A stretch of DNA of 60,094 bases from Desulfobulbaceae bacterium (GCA_023544645.1 JAMJFO010000017.1:1-60094); one strand, 5' to 3'; shown: positions 1 to 8,167, numbered from the stretch's first letter. Notes: generated by a model not told the origin, from the letters alone. A program made the numbers and translations.

Positions 1-130
1 ATGTTGACAGAGGTGAAAAGTTAAATGCAATTTTCTCGAGGTCAGGAGGTCTGAACTTGCTGTCTCTCTTATCTTTTTCAGCGCCGGTCTTATCCAGGGA
101 GTCTCCGGCTTTGGCGCCGCTCTGCTTTCC

Positions 131-769
131 ATGCCCCTCCTTGTCATGGTGGTGGACGTCAGGGAGGCGGTCACCCTGAGCCTGTTAAACGGTCTGATCA
201 TCAATCTTTTTTTATCGGTGCAGCTCAAAAATCATCTTGACTGGCGCAAGATCCTGCCGCTTATTATCGGCTGCCTGCCCGGCATTTATGCCGGGGTGTC
301 CCTGTTGACAAGAATGAACCCGGCCATCATGAAGGGCAGCCTCGGCGTGCTGATTGCGGCCTATGCAATTTATTGCCTGGCCGGTCGCATGACCAACATG
401 CATATTGGCCGGGCATGGGCCTATGTGGCTGGTTTTGCCGCCGGCACCCTGGGCAGCGCCTTCAGCACCGGGGGGCCGCCTGTTATAATCTACACCACCC
501 TTACCGGTTGGAACAAAGATCAGATCAAGGCCACCCTCTCCTCCTTTTTCCTCTTTATCACCGTTCTCTCCGTGGGTGCCCATGCCGCAAACGGGCTGAC
601 CACTCCCCATGTCCTGCGTCTTTTTGGCGTTACCGCCCTGCCGGTGCTGGCCGGCGTCTTTCTGGGCTCACAGTTCTATAAGCGGTTGGCCACCAAAACC
701 TATCTGACCATTATTTATTACCTGCTCATTGGTCTGGGCATCATGCTCATTATCTCGGGGCTCAGGTAG
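131..769 (+). CDS. TauE/SafE-family membrane permease
   Basis: Integral membrane protein of the TauE/SafE (sulfite/organosulfonate exporter) superfamily. It has about seven hydrophobic segments and ends in a hydrophobic helix. The substrate cannot be read from sequence; family members move sulfite, sulfoacetate and related anions. The first ATG is at 131, but the same frame is open upstream to about position 26 and encodes the conserved amphipathic start of the family (SAGLIQGVSGFGAALLS, codons at about 80-130). The true N-terminus therefore lies upstream, although no ATG/GTG/TTG occurs there in frame. An AGGAGG ribosome site at 44-49 points to a TTG at 57 that is one frame off. Downstream the YgbA-type gene starts 5 bp after the stop, so the two are probably cotranscribed. 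Confidence 0.8.
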   Translation: MPLLVMVVDVREAVTLSLLNGLIINLFLSVQLKNHLDWRKILPLIIGCLPGIYAGVSLLTRMNPAIMKGSLGVLIAAYAIYCLAGRMTNMHIGRAWAYVAGFAAGTLGSAFSTGGPPVIIYTTLTGWNKDQIKATLSSFFLFITVLSVGAHAANGLTTPHVLRLFGVTALPVLAGVFLGSQFYKRLATKTYLTIIYYLLIGLGIMLIISGLR

Positions 770-774
770 CGTTT

Positions 775-1128
775 ATGTTATTTGCGCCGCGCATGAAGGC
801 TGAGGCCGCCACCATCAAGGCCATGATTGCCCTTTACTGTCGCAAGCACCATGGAGGGCCGGAGCTGTGCCGGGAGTGTCGGGAGTTTGAGGAGTATGCC
901 CTCAAACGGCTGGCTTCCTGTCCTTTTCAGGAGGGCAAGACCACCTGCGGCAATTGTCCCGTTCACTGTTATCAGCCGAAAATGCGGAAAAAGGTGCGGG
1001 CGGTAATGCGCAAGATCGGTCCCAAGATGATCTTGCATCACCCTTTGATGGCCCTGCGCCATCTTGTTGATGGTTTTCGCAAAAAGCCGAAGAAAAAAAA
1101 AGGGAAAGGTAGCAAGTCCACTTTTTGA
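775..1128 (+). CDS. YgbA-type nitrous-oxide-stimulated-promoter family protein
   Basis: A 117-residue cysteine-rich protein. The ordered cysteines (CRKHH, LCRECREF, CPF, CGNCPVHCY) followed by a basic helical C-terminus match the YgbA family, named in enterobacteria for genes induced by nitric oxide through NsrR. The biochemical role of the family is not established. A metal- or Fe-S-binding site is plausible from the four CxxC-like pairs, which is inference. The tail is a run of lysines (KKPKKKKGKG). It follows the TauE/SafE gene by 5 bp and the two probably form one transcript. Start at the ATG at 775; no strong alternative. Confidence 0.75.
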   Translation: MLFAPRMKAEAATIKAMIALYCRKHHGGPELCRECREFEEYALKRLASCPFQEGKTTCGNCPVHCYQPKMRKKVRAVMRKIGPKMILHHPLMALRHLVDGFRKKPKKKKGKGSKSTF

Positions 1129-1176
1129 CTTTTGTCACCAACCATGGAAGTTGAAAAGGGCAAAGTTCTGCAGGTC

Positions 1177-1572
1177 CTATTGGCCATGCTCGGCCAGGAT
1201 GTCGGCGGCGATTTCCGCTACCTGCGAGTCACTGTCGTGCAGCAAAGGGACAATGGCAGCGAGCGACTCAGGTGAGACAATGATGCCGAGCAGGGAGGCG
1301 GCTTCGCCCCGGACATACGCGGTTTTATCCTGGAGCAGAGGCAGCAGGAACGGAGTGGCCAGATCTATTTCCATGGGCCGGGTTGCTGCCAACTCCTCAA
1401 ACAGCACGGCCATACCCACGCGCACCATGTAACGTTCATCACGGATCAGGTCCCCGGTCAGGGCATAGAGGTCAGGATCCTGCCTGAACATGGCCGCGAT
1501 GTTCGCCACGTGGCCCATCTCGATGAAGTCGCCGATCAGAGTGAGCAGTTCCTGACGTTCATGTTGTTTCAT
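1177..1572 (-). CDS. HEAT-repeat protein
   Basis: A 131-residue all-helical protein made of about three to four HEAT-like repeats. Each carries the helix-turn-helix pattern with a conserved Asp/Arg pair (DERYMVRVGMAVLFEEL, DKTAYVRGEAASLLG, DSDSQVAEIAADILAE). Such proteins act as protein-protein scaffolds; the phycobilin lyase-like and DNA glycosylase subfamilies are larger. There is no signal peptide, so it is probably cytosolic. It is convergent with the YgbA-type gene (48 bp gap) and not obviously in an operon. Partner unknown. Confidence 0.7.
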   Translation of the reverse strand: MKQHERQELLTLIGDFIEMGHVANIAAMFRQDPDLYALTGDLIRDERYMVRVGMAVLFEELAATRPMEIDLATPFLLPLLQDKTAYVRGEAASLLGIIVSPESLAAIVPLLHDSDSQVAEIAADILAEHGQ

Positions 1573-1762
1573 AGACTAAAGACGGGAATTAAGCACTTGC
1601 CAGGTGGGTAGTTTAACCGGGGTGATATGAAATCGCTTTCCTGCAACATGCTGCAAAACAGGACCCCGCCCCGAATTTTCACTTTCTTCCCCTTTTATAG
1701 ATTCTTTACCGTTATAAAACCAGATTAAACATCAGGATTGGCCAGACGATGCCGCTCCAGTC

Positions 1763-2755
1763 TTACAGTTTGACCGATATGCTGATGGCGCCGAAATTGT
1801 CGTTGCTTTCCTGGGTCGTGTATTCGCCGGAACGGAATACATGGGTGTAACTGAAGCGAATGACGGGCCAATCCAGGACGACACCGAACTGCAGGTCGCC
1901 GACCAGTGTTTCTTTATCCACGCTGCGGCTGTCGCGGAAGGTGTTGCCGTCGAGAAAAATATTGCGCGCCACTGCACGCCCGTCAATGCCGGCGAAAATA
2001 TACCATCCGAAATTAGCAAGCGGTGAAAAATCCGCCGAGCCGGGAAGTCCCGGCTGGATGCGCGGCGGCCCGTAATCGTTTGGGAGCTGCTTGCCGTAGC
2101 GCATTGTCACACCGGCATTGGCGTAGGTAAACACATTGCCCAGCGCACCCCCCAGGTGAGGGGTGAAGTCCAACTGATATCCTATCAAAGTTGTGGTGGC
2201 GAACTGACGCCAGCTGCGCTGATAGGTCACAACCGCCCCGAACTCATTTTTCAGTTGGGTGTCCCAGCCTTGCGGTTCATCTGAATTGATTATCTCGTGG
2301 ATGAACTTCTGACTCTCCTCAGCCTGGGAAGCAGGGCCAACCATGCCGATATTCAGCGCAAATTGATCCAGTCGCCGACCTGATTCCACACCCAACCCAA
2401 TCGTACCATACAGCCATCCGGCATAAGGTCGTTCCTGCAAGGGAGGATCGGCCAGGGTGATATCTTTCGGCGTGAACATGCTCTGGCCCAGCGCATAGCC
2501 GTGGTGGATTTCGCCCTGCTCCGGAAACCACGGCACGAGCCGAGCTAATTTTGCAGCCCATCCGGGCGTGGCAGCCTCCCGAGGAATCCAGATCAATCGC
2601 ACCCCGCTGGTATAATGGCGATCAAGATCATAAAACAGATCGTTTTCCAGAACAAAACTCAATGTCCCGCGTTGGAGAGAATCCCTGGCCCGGGCCGGGA
2701 AAGAACCACCAATCAAGCTGACTACAACCAAAACCGCTATGGCGAATTTTTTCAT
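1763..2755 (-). CDS. lpxR: LpxR-like outer-membrane lipid A 3'-O-deacylase (DUF2219)
   Basis: Predicted outer-membrane beta-barrel enzyme that removes the 3'-acyloxyacyl chain from lipid A. The chosen start (cat at 2753-2755) gives a clean signal peptide (MKKFAIAVLVVVSLIGGSFPARA); an upstream extension to 2863 lacks family features. The mature N-terminus carries the family signature FVLENDLFYDLDRHYTSG, holding the Asn/Asp pair and the TSG serine that line the active site in Salmonella LpxR. The rest alternates short amphipathic strands and ends in an aromatic/Leu strand as outer-membrane barrels do. About 330 residues is the normal length. Monocistronic. Activity is inferred from family membership. 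Confidence 0.78.
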   Translation of the reverse strand: MKKFAIAVLVVVSLIGGSFPARARDSLQRGTLSFVLENDLFYDLDRHYTSGVRLIWIPREAATPGWAAKLARLVPWFPEQGEIHHGYALGQSMFTPKDITLADPPLQERPYAGWLYGTIGLGVESGRRLDQFALNIGMVGPASQAEESQKFIHEIINSDEPQGWDTQLKNEFGAVVTYQRSWRQFATTTLIGYQLDFTPHLGGALGNVFTYANAGVTMRYGKQLPNDYGPPRIQPGLPGSADFSPLANFGWYIFAGIDGRAVARNIFLDGNTFRDSRSVDKETLVGDLQFGVVLDWPVIRFSYTHVFRSGEYTTQESNDNFGAISISVKL

Positions 2756-2844
2756 GTCAATATTGCCGGGGCATTTATGAAAAAAAGCAGGGCATACTCT
2801 TCCGTTGGCAAGGATGGCCTGTAGTATTTTGTTTTGCATGCAAC

Positions 2845-2889
2845 ATTTTATCCTGATTACCACAATTACTCTGCAAAATTATTGCCCAG
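2845..2889. repeat. Solo copy of the 4006-4217 element end
   Basis: This stretch upstream of the LpxR-like gene resembles the left end of the 4006-4217 element. Both read ATTTT..TCCTGATTACCA, then ACTC.GCAAA and TTATTGCC, in the same order, with a few substitutions and 1-2 base indels. No inverted partner is visible nearby, so it looks like a decayed or solo end. Confidence 0.4.
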
Positions 2890-3059
2890 ATCGTGGAACA
2901 CGCCCGGCATCTCGAACAAAAATAAAAACCTCTTGCCGGTTGCTGCCGCACTGGACTATATGTTGAAGTGTTTTGGACAGCGCTGTGCCGGCCGGCCTTG
3001 ACATACGCATGATCAACCCATTTCTCCTTCAAACAACGGTATAAATCATACTTTTTCCC

Positions 3060-3863
3060 ATGGACGATACCTACTGCAGGATTATCCATCGCGGATCCCG
3101 CGATTCCGGAATCACCGTCACCGATGAAGGCTGCCGGCGCAACCTGTATCTTGATGGCGACACTCTGCAGAGCAGCATGCTGCTGGACGACCCCGACAGG
3201 CTGGACCTGGAGTACAGCCAGGCAATGATGTGTTCACTGTTGTTTCAACCGGCCCCCGGGAAGATTCTGCTGGTCGGCCTTGGCGGCGGCTCATTGGTGA
3301 AATTCCTGTTGGCGTTCTTTCCAGAGGCAAGGATCGATGTTGCCGAGATCAACCCGGAAGTCGTCAAGGTCGCCCGGCAATACTTTATGCTGCCGCGGAG
3401 TGAGCGGCTGCTGATCACGCCCGCCCCGGGGGAGGCCTTTGTTGCCGACCGTCTGGCTGCGGAAGATCGCTACGATCTTCTGCTCCTGGACGCCTTTGAT
3501 GATGACGGCCCGGCCCGCGCCTTGCTTGATGAACAGTTTCTTAGCAACTGCAGAGAGTTGCTTGCAGCAGGCGGCATCTTTGCCATGAATCTCTGGAACC
3601 GTCCGGGCGACAATTTTCCCGCCATCTACGACACTCTGGCCACGCTGTTCGGAAAAGGAACTCAAAAGCTGCTCCTGACCGAGGCCAACACCAACGCCAT
3701 CGTTTTCGGCATGACAAAACCGGTGCAAGGCAAAAAGCTGATGAAATTGAAACCGGCTGCCCGGGAATTGAGCCGGCGAACCGGGATCAACTTCGTTCGA
3801 ATGTTGCGGCAATTATACTGGCAGAATAACCCAGGAACAAGCGCTGGAGGCCAACCACGGTAA
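3060..3863 (+). CDS. Spermidine-synthase-like methyltransferase-fold protein
   Basis: A 267-residue SAM-fold protein related to spermine/spermidine synthases. It shows the class I nucleotide-binding loop (ILLVGLGGGSLVKFLL), the acidic end of strand beta2 (DVAEINPEVVKVA) and a DAFDD motif corresponding to the DxxD region of polyamine synthases. The N-terminal YLDGDTLQSSM and LEYSQAMM segments match the spermidine synthase start. No adjacent speD is present, and such orphan paralogues often have undefined substrates, so aminopropyl transfer is not claimed. It stands alone between two repeat-rich intergenic regions. ATG start at 3060. Confidence 0.7.
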   Translation: MDDTYCRIIHRGSRDSGITVTDEGCRRNLYLDGDTLQSSMLLDDPDRLDLEYSQAMMCSLLFQPAPGKILLVGLGGGSLVKFLLAFFPEARIDVAEINPEVVKVARQYFMLPRSERLLITPAPGEAFVADRLAAEDRYDLLLLDAFDDDGPARALLDEQFLSNCRELLAAGGIFAMNLWNRPGDNFPAIYDTLATLFGKGTQKLLLTEANTNAIVFGMTKPVQGKKLMKLKPAARELSRRTGINFVRMLRQLYWQNNPGTSAGGQPR

Positions 3864-4005
3864 TCGGCAGGCGAGGAAAGGCATGCCTGTCGCAGGCTGT
3901 TGATCATTGTATCTGCCGAATCGCGATCTTGACGGGGGTGGGAGAGGCCTTCTCAGTGTTGGGCCTGTTTTCAGTCCTGATGTTTCTCAAACTCTTTGCA
4001 ATATG

Positions 4006-4217
4006 GAAAAATTTTCCTGATTACCAATGAAACTCAGCAAATTTATTGCCAGCGCCTGGAAAAAGGCTGTCATTTCGAACGAATGTGAGAAATCTCCTTG
4101 CACCGAGGACGTAAGATTTCTCCCTTCGGCCGAAATGACAAAAATACATTAAATCAGCCTGTTACAAACCATGGTAATTTTGAAGCTGAGTATTGCTGGT
4201 AATCAGAAAAATTTTTC
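4006..4217. mobile_element. MITE-like element with 21-bp terminal inverted repeats
   Basis: The left end (4006-4026, GAAAAATTTTCCTGATTACC plus A) and the right end (4197-4217) are inverted repeats identical at 20 of 21 positions. Similarity continues inward over about 15 more bases (ACTCAGC on both sides). There is no coding potential. No clear target duplication was found. A 71-bp palindrome of different sequence sits in the middle, so this may be two nested elements. Confidence 0.55.
4069..4139. repeat. Palindromic REP-like repeat (GTCATTTCG...CGAAATGAC)
   Basis: Ends GTCATTTCG (4069-4077) and CGAAATGAC (4131-4139) are perfect inverted repeats. The inner arms GAGAAATCT and AGATTTCTC also pair, giving a long hairpin. 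From memory this sequence type is a very common dispersed intergenic repeat in Geobacter-, Desulfo- and Chlorobi-type genomes. It lies inside the 4006-4217 element. Confidence 0.65.
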
Positions 4218-4233
4218 GCACGCTGAACTGCTT

Positions 4234-4268
4234 GATTAATTTCCTTATACTTTTTAAGGAAATTAATC
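4234..4268. repeat. Perfect 14-bp AT-rich hairpin
   Basis: GATTAATTTCCTTA (4234-4247) and TAAGGAAATTAATC (4255-4268) pair perfectly around a 7-base loop. It lies about 135 bp upstream of the hybrid kinase start. It could be an operator, an attenuator or another decayed element; it is not followed by a T-run that would make it a clear terminator. Confidence 0.55.
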
Positions 4269-4403
4269 ATATCTCATATCCGGAAGCTCTTTTTTGCGTA
4301 AATTCCTCCAGGAGCTTTTACGGAAAGCCGTCGCAAGTGTATAATAAGTCAACAGCATTAACGCACGATTTCATGAAAGGCTTTTTTATCGGGCACTGAT
4401 GAT

Positions 4404-6902
4404 TTGGCGCAATGTATGACAGAGCAGCATGATGAAAATAAACCTTTGTATGGCAGCAGGGGGATAGAAGTATATCTAAGGCTGCTGAAAAGCAAATACA
4501 GCAATGTTGATGTCGCCGAACTCCTGCGCCATGCCGAAATGGAACCTTACCAGGTGACGGATGAGGGGCATCGTTTTTCACAAAAGCAGATTAATCTTTT
4601 TCATGAAAAAATCGTAGAGCTTACCGGGAACAAGAATATTGCCCGTGAAGCAGGTCGATTTGCCTCTTCCCCCGAAGCAATGGGGACATTGACAGGCTCA
4701 GTTATAAGCCTGCTGGGGCCTTTGCGATATTATGAGTTGATCGGCAGCTTTGCCAACAAGATTTCAAAATCATCTCATTATGAAGCCCGCAAACTGGCCC
4801 ACAACAAAGTAGAAATAACCGTGACCCCCTACCCCGGCACCATGGAGCAGCCTTACCAGTGCGAGAACAGAATGGGCTACTGGGAAGCAGTCTCCTCCAT
4901 CTTCAGTCTCGATCCGCCGGTAATAATCCATCCCAAATGCCTCTTCAAGGGTGATGATGTTTGCCACTATATTGTTTCATGGAAAGAATCGACAGCGTTC
5001 ATATTGAAGAAAATAAGAAATATTTCGGCAATTATCCTTGCCATAATGTGCATAACACTTTTATCAAGATATCCTGCCGTTGTTTCGGCCATAACCATTC
5101 CTGTTTCAATAGTAATTGTTTTACTTATCAACTGGGTTGCCGGAACACTTGAGCTGCGAGACCTTCATCGAACCATTGAGGATCTGCGGGGTGTTTCAGA
5201 CGAACTGGTTGACCAGATAGAAATCAACTATGAAAATTCTTTATTGGTTAATGAGATTGGCCAGATCCTGGCCAAGGAATCTCATTTGGACGGCCTGTTC
5301 TCAGAAGTAGTTAATATCCTTCAAAAAAGACTGAACTATGATCACGGCCTGATCCTGCTGCTGAATCATGAGAAAACCGGGCTGAGGTTTCAGGATGGAT
5401 ATGGATTTACAGAGGAACAGCTTGCGGTTATCAGGAATGCTTCTTTCCCGCTGGATGCCACGGATTCGGACGAGTTGTTTGCCTCGGTGTTTTTCAGCAA
5501 AAAACCCTTCCTGATGAATAATCCTGAAGAACAGCACAGCAGCCTGTCCCCCAGGAGATTAGAGTTTCTCAAACAATTGGGTTCCAGTGGCCTGATCTGC
5601 TGCCCGATAGTTTATGAGGATGTGGTCCTGGGGATCCTGACAGTAGACAAGGTTACAGGTAAAAGACAGCTCCTGCAGAGGGATATCAATCTGTTGATGG
5701 GAATCGCTTCGCAAATAGCTGCACGCATGCATAACGTAACCCTTGAGGCCCAGATCCGCCAGAATCAGAAAATGGAAGCGATTGGCATCCTGGCCGGGGG
5801 AATTGCCCATGATTTTAACAATATTCTCACGACCATCCTCGGCTACAGCGAGATAGCAGCCCTGAAACTCCCGGAAGGCGACCCGGTCAAAGATATGGTC
5901 AAGGAAATTTTTTATGCCGGCGAGAAAGCAGCAGGCCTTACCCGTCAACTGTTGGCATTCAGTCGCAAGCAGGTCTTGGAAATGAGCGTGACCAATCTGA
6001 ACACGATTGTCGACGACATGGGAAAGATGATTGCCAGGCTTATAGGGGAAGATGTTGCGCTGGAAATTACTACGGCGGCAAAAATAGGGAATATCAAGGC
6101 AGACGTGGGGCAGATTGAACAGATCCTCATGAACCTGATAGTCAACGCGAGAGATGCCATGCCGGGCGGCGGCAAACTCACAATCGAGACCGGAGAGATC
6201 TATCTGGATGAAATGTATGCGGAACGGCATAAGGAAGTTGAGGCCGGATCCTATGCAATGCTGACGGTTACCGACACCGGTGTTGGAATGAGCCAGGAGG
6301 TCCGGGAGGAGATATTCGAACCCTTTTTTACCACGAAGGATAAGTCGAAAGGTACTGGACTGGGCCTCTCCACTGTATACGGCATAGTGAAACAACACCA
6401 CGGACATATTTTTGTATATAGTGAAGAGGGAAAAGGAACCACATTCAAAATTTACTTTCCCCTTGTCGGCGAACTTCCCGAACAAAGAGAGCTGATGCAG
6501 GCAGGGAGCATGCCACTGGGAACCGAAACTCTCCTCATTGTTGACGATGACCCTTCCATCCGCAAGTTGATAATTGATACCCTGGAGCCCCTGGGATACA
6601 GCTTTCTGCAGGCATCGTGCGGTGAAGAGGCGGTGGAGATATTCAGGTCTGCAAAGAAGAGGATCGATCTGCTGCTATCTGATGTTATCATGCCCGGAAT
6701 GAACGGCCGCGATTTGAGCGAAATCCTCAGAAACGAATGTCATGATTTAAAAGTCATCCTGATGTCCGGGTACACTGATAACGTGGTTGCCCACCACGGC
6801 AAACTTGACCCCGGCATCACCTTTCTTAACAAGCCTCTGCTTCCGGTGGCATTGGCGAATAAAATCCGCCAGGTCCTGGACTCCGACAGGCGGACAGGCT
6901 AG
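4404..6902 (+). CDS. Hybrid sensor histidine kinase with GAF and receiver domains
   Basis: An 832-residue membrane-bound hybrid kinase. Domain order: an unrecognised N-terminal sensor (about 15-195, ending in an HPKCLFKGDDVCHYIVSW segment reminiscent of V4R/XylR_N-type ligand domains); two adjacent transmembrane helices (about 205-247); a short coiled coil; GAF (about 280-445); HisKA with phospho-acceptor H469 in GGIAHDFNN; HATPase with N581, DTGVGM (624-629) and GTGLGLS; and a C-terminal receiver with acidic LIVDDD and phospho-acceptor D760 in LLLSDVIMPGMNG. The HDFNN box and C-terminal receiver are typical of delta-proteobacterial orphan kinases. There is no response-regulator gene beside it. 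The start given is a TTG; an ATG four codons downstream (4416) is equally possible, and neither has a clear ribosome site. Confidence 0.85.
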   Translation: MAQCMTEQHDENKPLYGSRGIEVYLRLLKSKYSNVDVAELLRHAEMEPYQVTDEGHRFSQKQINLFHEKIVELTGNKNIAREAGRFASSPEAMGTLTGSVISLLGPLRYYELIGSFANKISKSSHYEARKLAHNKVEITVTPYPGTMEQPYQCENRMGYWEAVSSIFSLDPPVIIHPKCLFKGDDVCHYIVSWKESTAFILKKIRNISAIILAIMCITLLSRYPAVVSAITIPVSIVIVLLINWVAGTLELRDLHRTIEDLRGVSDELVDQIEINYENSLLVNEIGQILAKESHLDGLFSEVVNILQKRLNYDHGLILLLNHEKTGLRFQDGYGFTEEQLAVIRNASFPLDATDSDELFASVFFSKKPFLMNNPEEQHSSLSPRRLEFLKQLGSSGLICCPIVYEDVVLGILTVDKVTGKRQLLQRDINLLMGIASQIAARMHNVTLEAQIRQNQKMEAIGILAGGIAHDFNNILTTILGYSEIAALKLPEGDPVKDMVKEIFYAGEKAAGLTRQLLAFSRKQVLEMSVTNLNTIVDDMGKMIARLIGEDVALEITTAAKIGNIKADVGQIEQILMNLIVNARDAMPGGGKLTIETGEIYLDEMYAERHKEVEAGSYAMLTVTDTGVGMSQEVREEIFEPFFTTKDKSKGTGLGLSTVYGIVKQHHGHIFVYSEEGKGTTFKIYFPLVGELPEQRELMQAGSMPLGTETLLIVDDDPSIRKLIIDTLEPLGYSFLQASCGEEAVEIFRSAKKRIDLLLSDVIMPGMNGRDLSEILRNECHDLKVILMSGYTDNVVAHHGKLDPGITFLNKPLLPVALANKIRQVLDSDRRTG

Positions 6903-6960
6903 CCAGCACCACCAGTCCACCGTTCGTTTTTCAGTATCAGTTCTTGACGGGCTTACCTCC

Positions 6961-6988
6961 CAACTCAACTTTTTGAGTTGTTCTATTT
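6961..6988 (+). terminator. Candidate rho-independent terminator after the hybrid kinase
   Basis: CAACTCAA (6961-6968) and TTGAGTTG (6973-6980) form an 8-bp stem with a 4-base loop, followed by a T-rich tract (TTCTATTT), 58 bp after the kinase stop. Confidence 0.55.
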
Positions 6989-7031
6989 GTCTGAAATCAT
7001 GAAGTATTTATATATTAATTATGTCGGGATA

Positions 7032-7113
7032 GGCTGTTAGCTGTTAAGGCTATAGGCTTTTAGGGGCGGTTTTCGCAAGTAGCCTAATAGTCTTCAGCCT
7101 ACAGCTTATAGCC
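7032..7113. repeat. Imperfect 82-bp palindromic repeat
   Basis: The left arm beginning GGCTGTTAGCTGT and the reverse complement of the right arm (GGCTATAAGCTGT) match over about 30 bases, with a 2-base gap and several mismatches. Both end in TTAGG around a central GGCGGTTTTCGC. There is no coding potential. It is typical of short palindromic intergenic repeats and lies in the 335-bp gap between the kinase and the DUF6763-like gene, which otherwise shows nothing. Confidence 0.5.
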
Positions 7114-7237
7114 GGATCAATAAGCCAGTTGAATCCTCACACATTCTTGTTCTTTACAGCAAGTTAACATAAATCAGAAAGTTGAGGCCCCACTAAACGA
7201 GTTCATCTTCAACCTGAATCGCTGAAGATGTATTGCT

Positions 7238-7558
7238 TCAGTCTTCTTCCGAGTGGTCAATTTTAGACTCAAACTCATTAAGCGGGGCTTTCCAGTCCGA
7301 AGAGCTGGTATCGGTAATCTGGGTACCCAGATCATCCACATTGTCAATATCCAGGGGCCCGGACCAATTCTCCGGAGCTTCACATAATTCTATGTCCATT
7401 TGATACCAGGCTTCCAGGTCGAATTCGTCGATGTCACCGTCAAAATTCTGCACCTCAACTAATTCCCCGGTCTCGTCCACTGCAACAACGAGGAAACGCT
7501 GCCCCTTGTCCAGATGACAATACCAGTTACCGGCAATCGGATCTACATCTGTCGGCAT
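7238..7558 (-). CDS. DUF6763-like small acidic protein
   Basis: A 106-residue acidic cytosolic protein. The start was chosen at the ATG at 7556-7558 because GGGAGG lies 8-9 bases upstream on the minus strand; a longer reading frame to 7600 lacks this. The N-terminal pattern DPIAGNWYCHLDKGQRFLVVAVDE followed by VEVQNFDGDIDEFDLEAWY matches the DUF6763 family as I remember it. That family is proteobacterial, small and of unknown function. The C-terminal part is Asp/Ser-rich and likely disordered. It lies downstream of the IscA-like gene on the same strand with a 118-bp gap, so it may be cotranscribed. Confidence 0.6.
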   Translation of the reverse strand: MPTDVDPIAGNWYCHLDKGQRFLVVAVDETGELVEVQNFDGDIDEFDLEAWYQMDIELCEAPENWSGPLDIDNVDDLGTQITDTSSSDWKAPLNEFESKIDHSEED

Positions 7559-7676
7559 TTCTTTTCCTCCCTGTTTTTTGGACCGAATTTTCAATTCCAC
7601 AGATCATGGACAAATGCCCTGTGGTTCGCCTTGAAAAGCGTACCCGCTTTATTCTTCCCCTGCACTCTGCCCCGTC

Positions 7677-8030
7677 TCAGCTGCCGCATTTCCCTTCTAT
7701 AACCGGAAAGCCGGCCAGATTAAAACTCGCCCCGCAGCCGCAGGTTGACCTGGCATTTGAGTTGGTGAAACGCAAACCGCCGGCAATCAGATCGTCGGAG
7801 TAGTCGATTGTCAATCCGTTGAGGTATTGAACATTTTCAACGCCCGCGACTACCCGGATATTCCCTGACTCAAGGATGACCTTTTCGCCGTCCTTCATGA
7901 CCCGGTCAATCTCGGCTCCATAAGTCAACCCGGCACATCCTCCCTCGGTAATGGATACCCGGAGGAATTCTTCCGGTTTCAGCTTGGCTTCCAGCATCTC
8001 CTGCGCTTTTTCTTTAATGGTAATATTCAT
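7677..8030 (-). CDS. IscA/HesB/ErpA-type Fe-S cluster carrier
   Basis: A 117-residue A-type carrier for iron-sulfur assembly or transfer to apoproteins. It has the three conserved cysteines: C32 in ITEGGCAGLTYG, and C97 and C99 in STCGCGASF. The start is the ATG at 8028-8030, preceded by GAGGTG at good spacing; an in-frame extension to 8060 has no such site. There are no isc or suf genes in the window, so it is an orphan, as A-type carriers often are. Confidence 0.9.
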   Translation of the reverse strand: MNITIKEKAQEMLEAKLKPEEFLRVSITEGGCAGLTYGAEIDRVMKDGEKVILESGNIRVVAGVENVQYLNGLTIDYSDDLIAGGLRFTNSNARSTCGCGASFNLAGFPVIEGKCGS

Positions 8031-8122
8031 CGGACACCTCAAAATGATAAATTGCGCCAACTGATCTTATATAGAAATGATTGTGTGGAAATGCCCGAAT
8101 GTCAAGGAACAGAACTGACAAA

Positions 8123-8167
8123 CCTGCTTCCTTTTCCTTTCCCGTCGAGCCGGAAAAGGAAACCAGG
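8123..8167. terminator. Strong intergenic hairpin, possible terminator of the efflux operon
   Basis: TTCCTTTTCC (8128-8137) pairs perfectly with GGAAAAGGAA (8152-8161), and flanking CCTG/CAGG extend the stem to about 14 bp with a 14-base loop. It lies 118 bp past the stop of the efflux operon's last gene. The sequence after it on the minus strand is only weakly T-rich (GTTTGT), so termination is uncertain. Confidence 0.4.

Larger units (their letters stand above)
3864..4403. other. 540-bp repeat-rich intergenic region
   Basis: No convincing gene. It holds a 212-bp inverted-repeat element (4006-4217) with a shorter palindrome nested inside, then a separate perfect 14-bp hairpin (4234-4268), which forms part of the leader of the hybrid kinase gene. 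Confidence 0.6.

Noticed and set aside
5559-6485. 308-codon open frame on the minus strand
   Set aside because: Antisense to the kinase HisKA/HATPase region; no motif or ribosome site.
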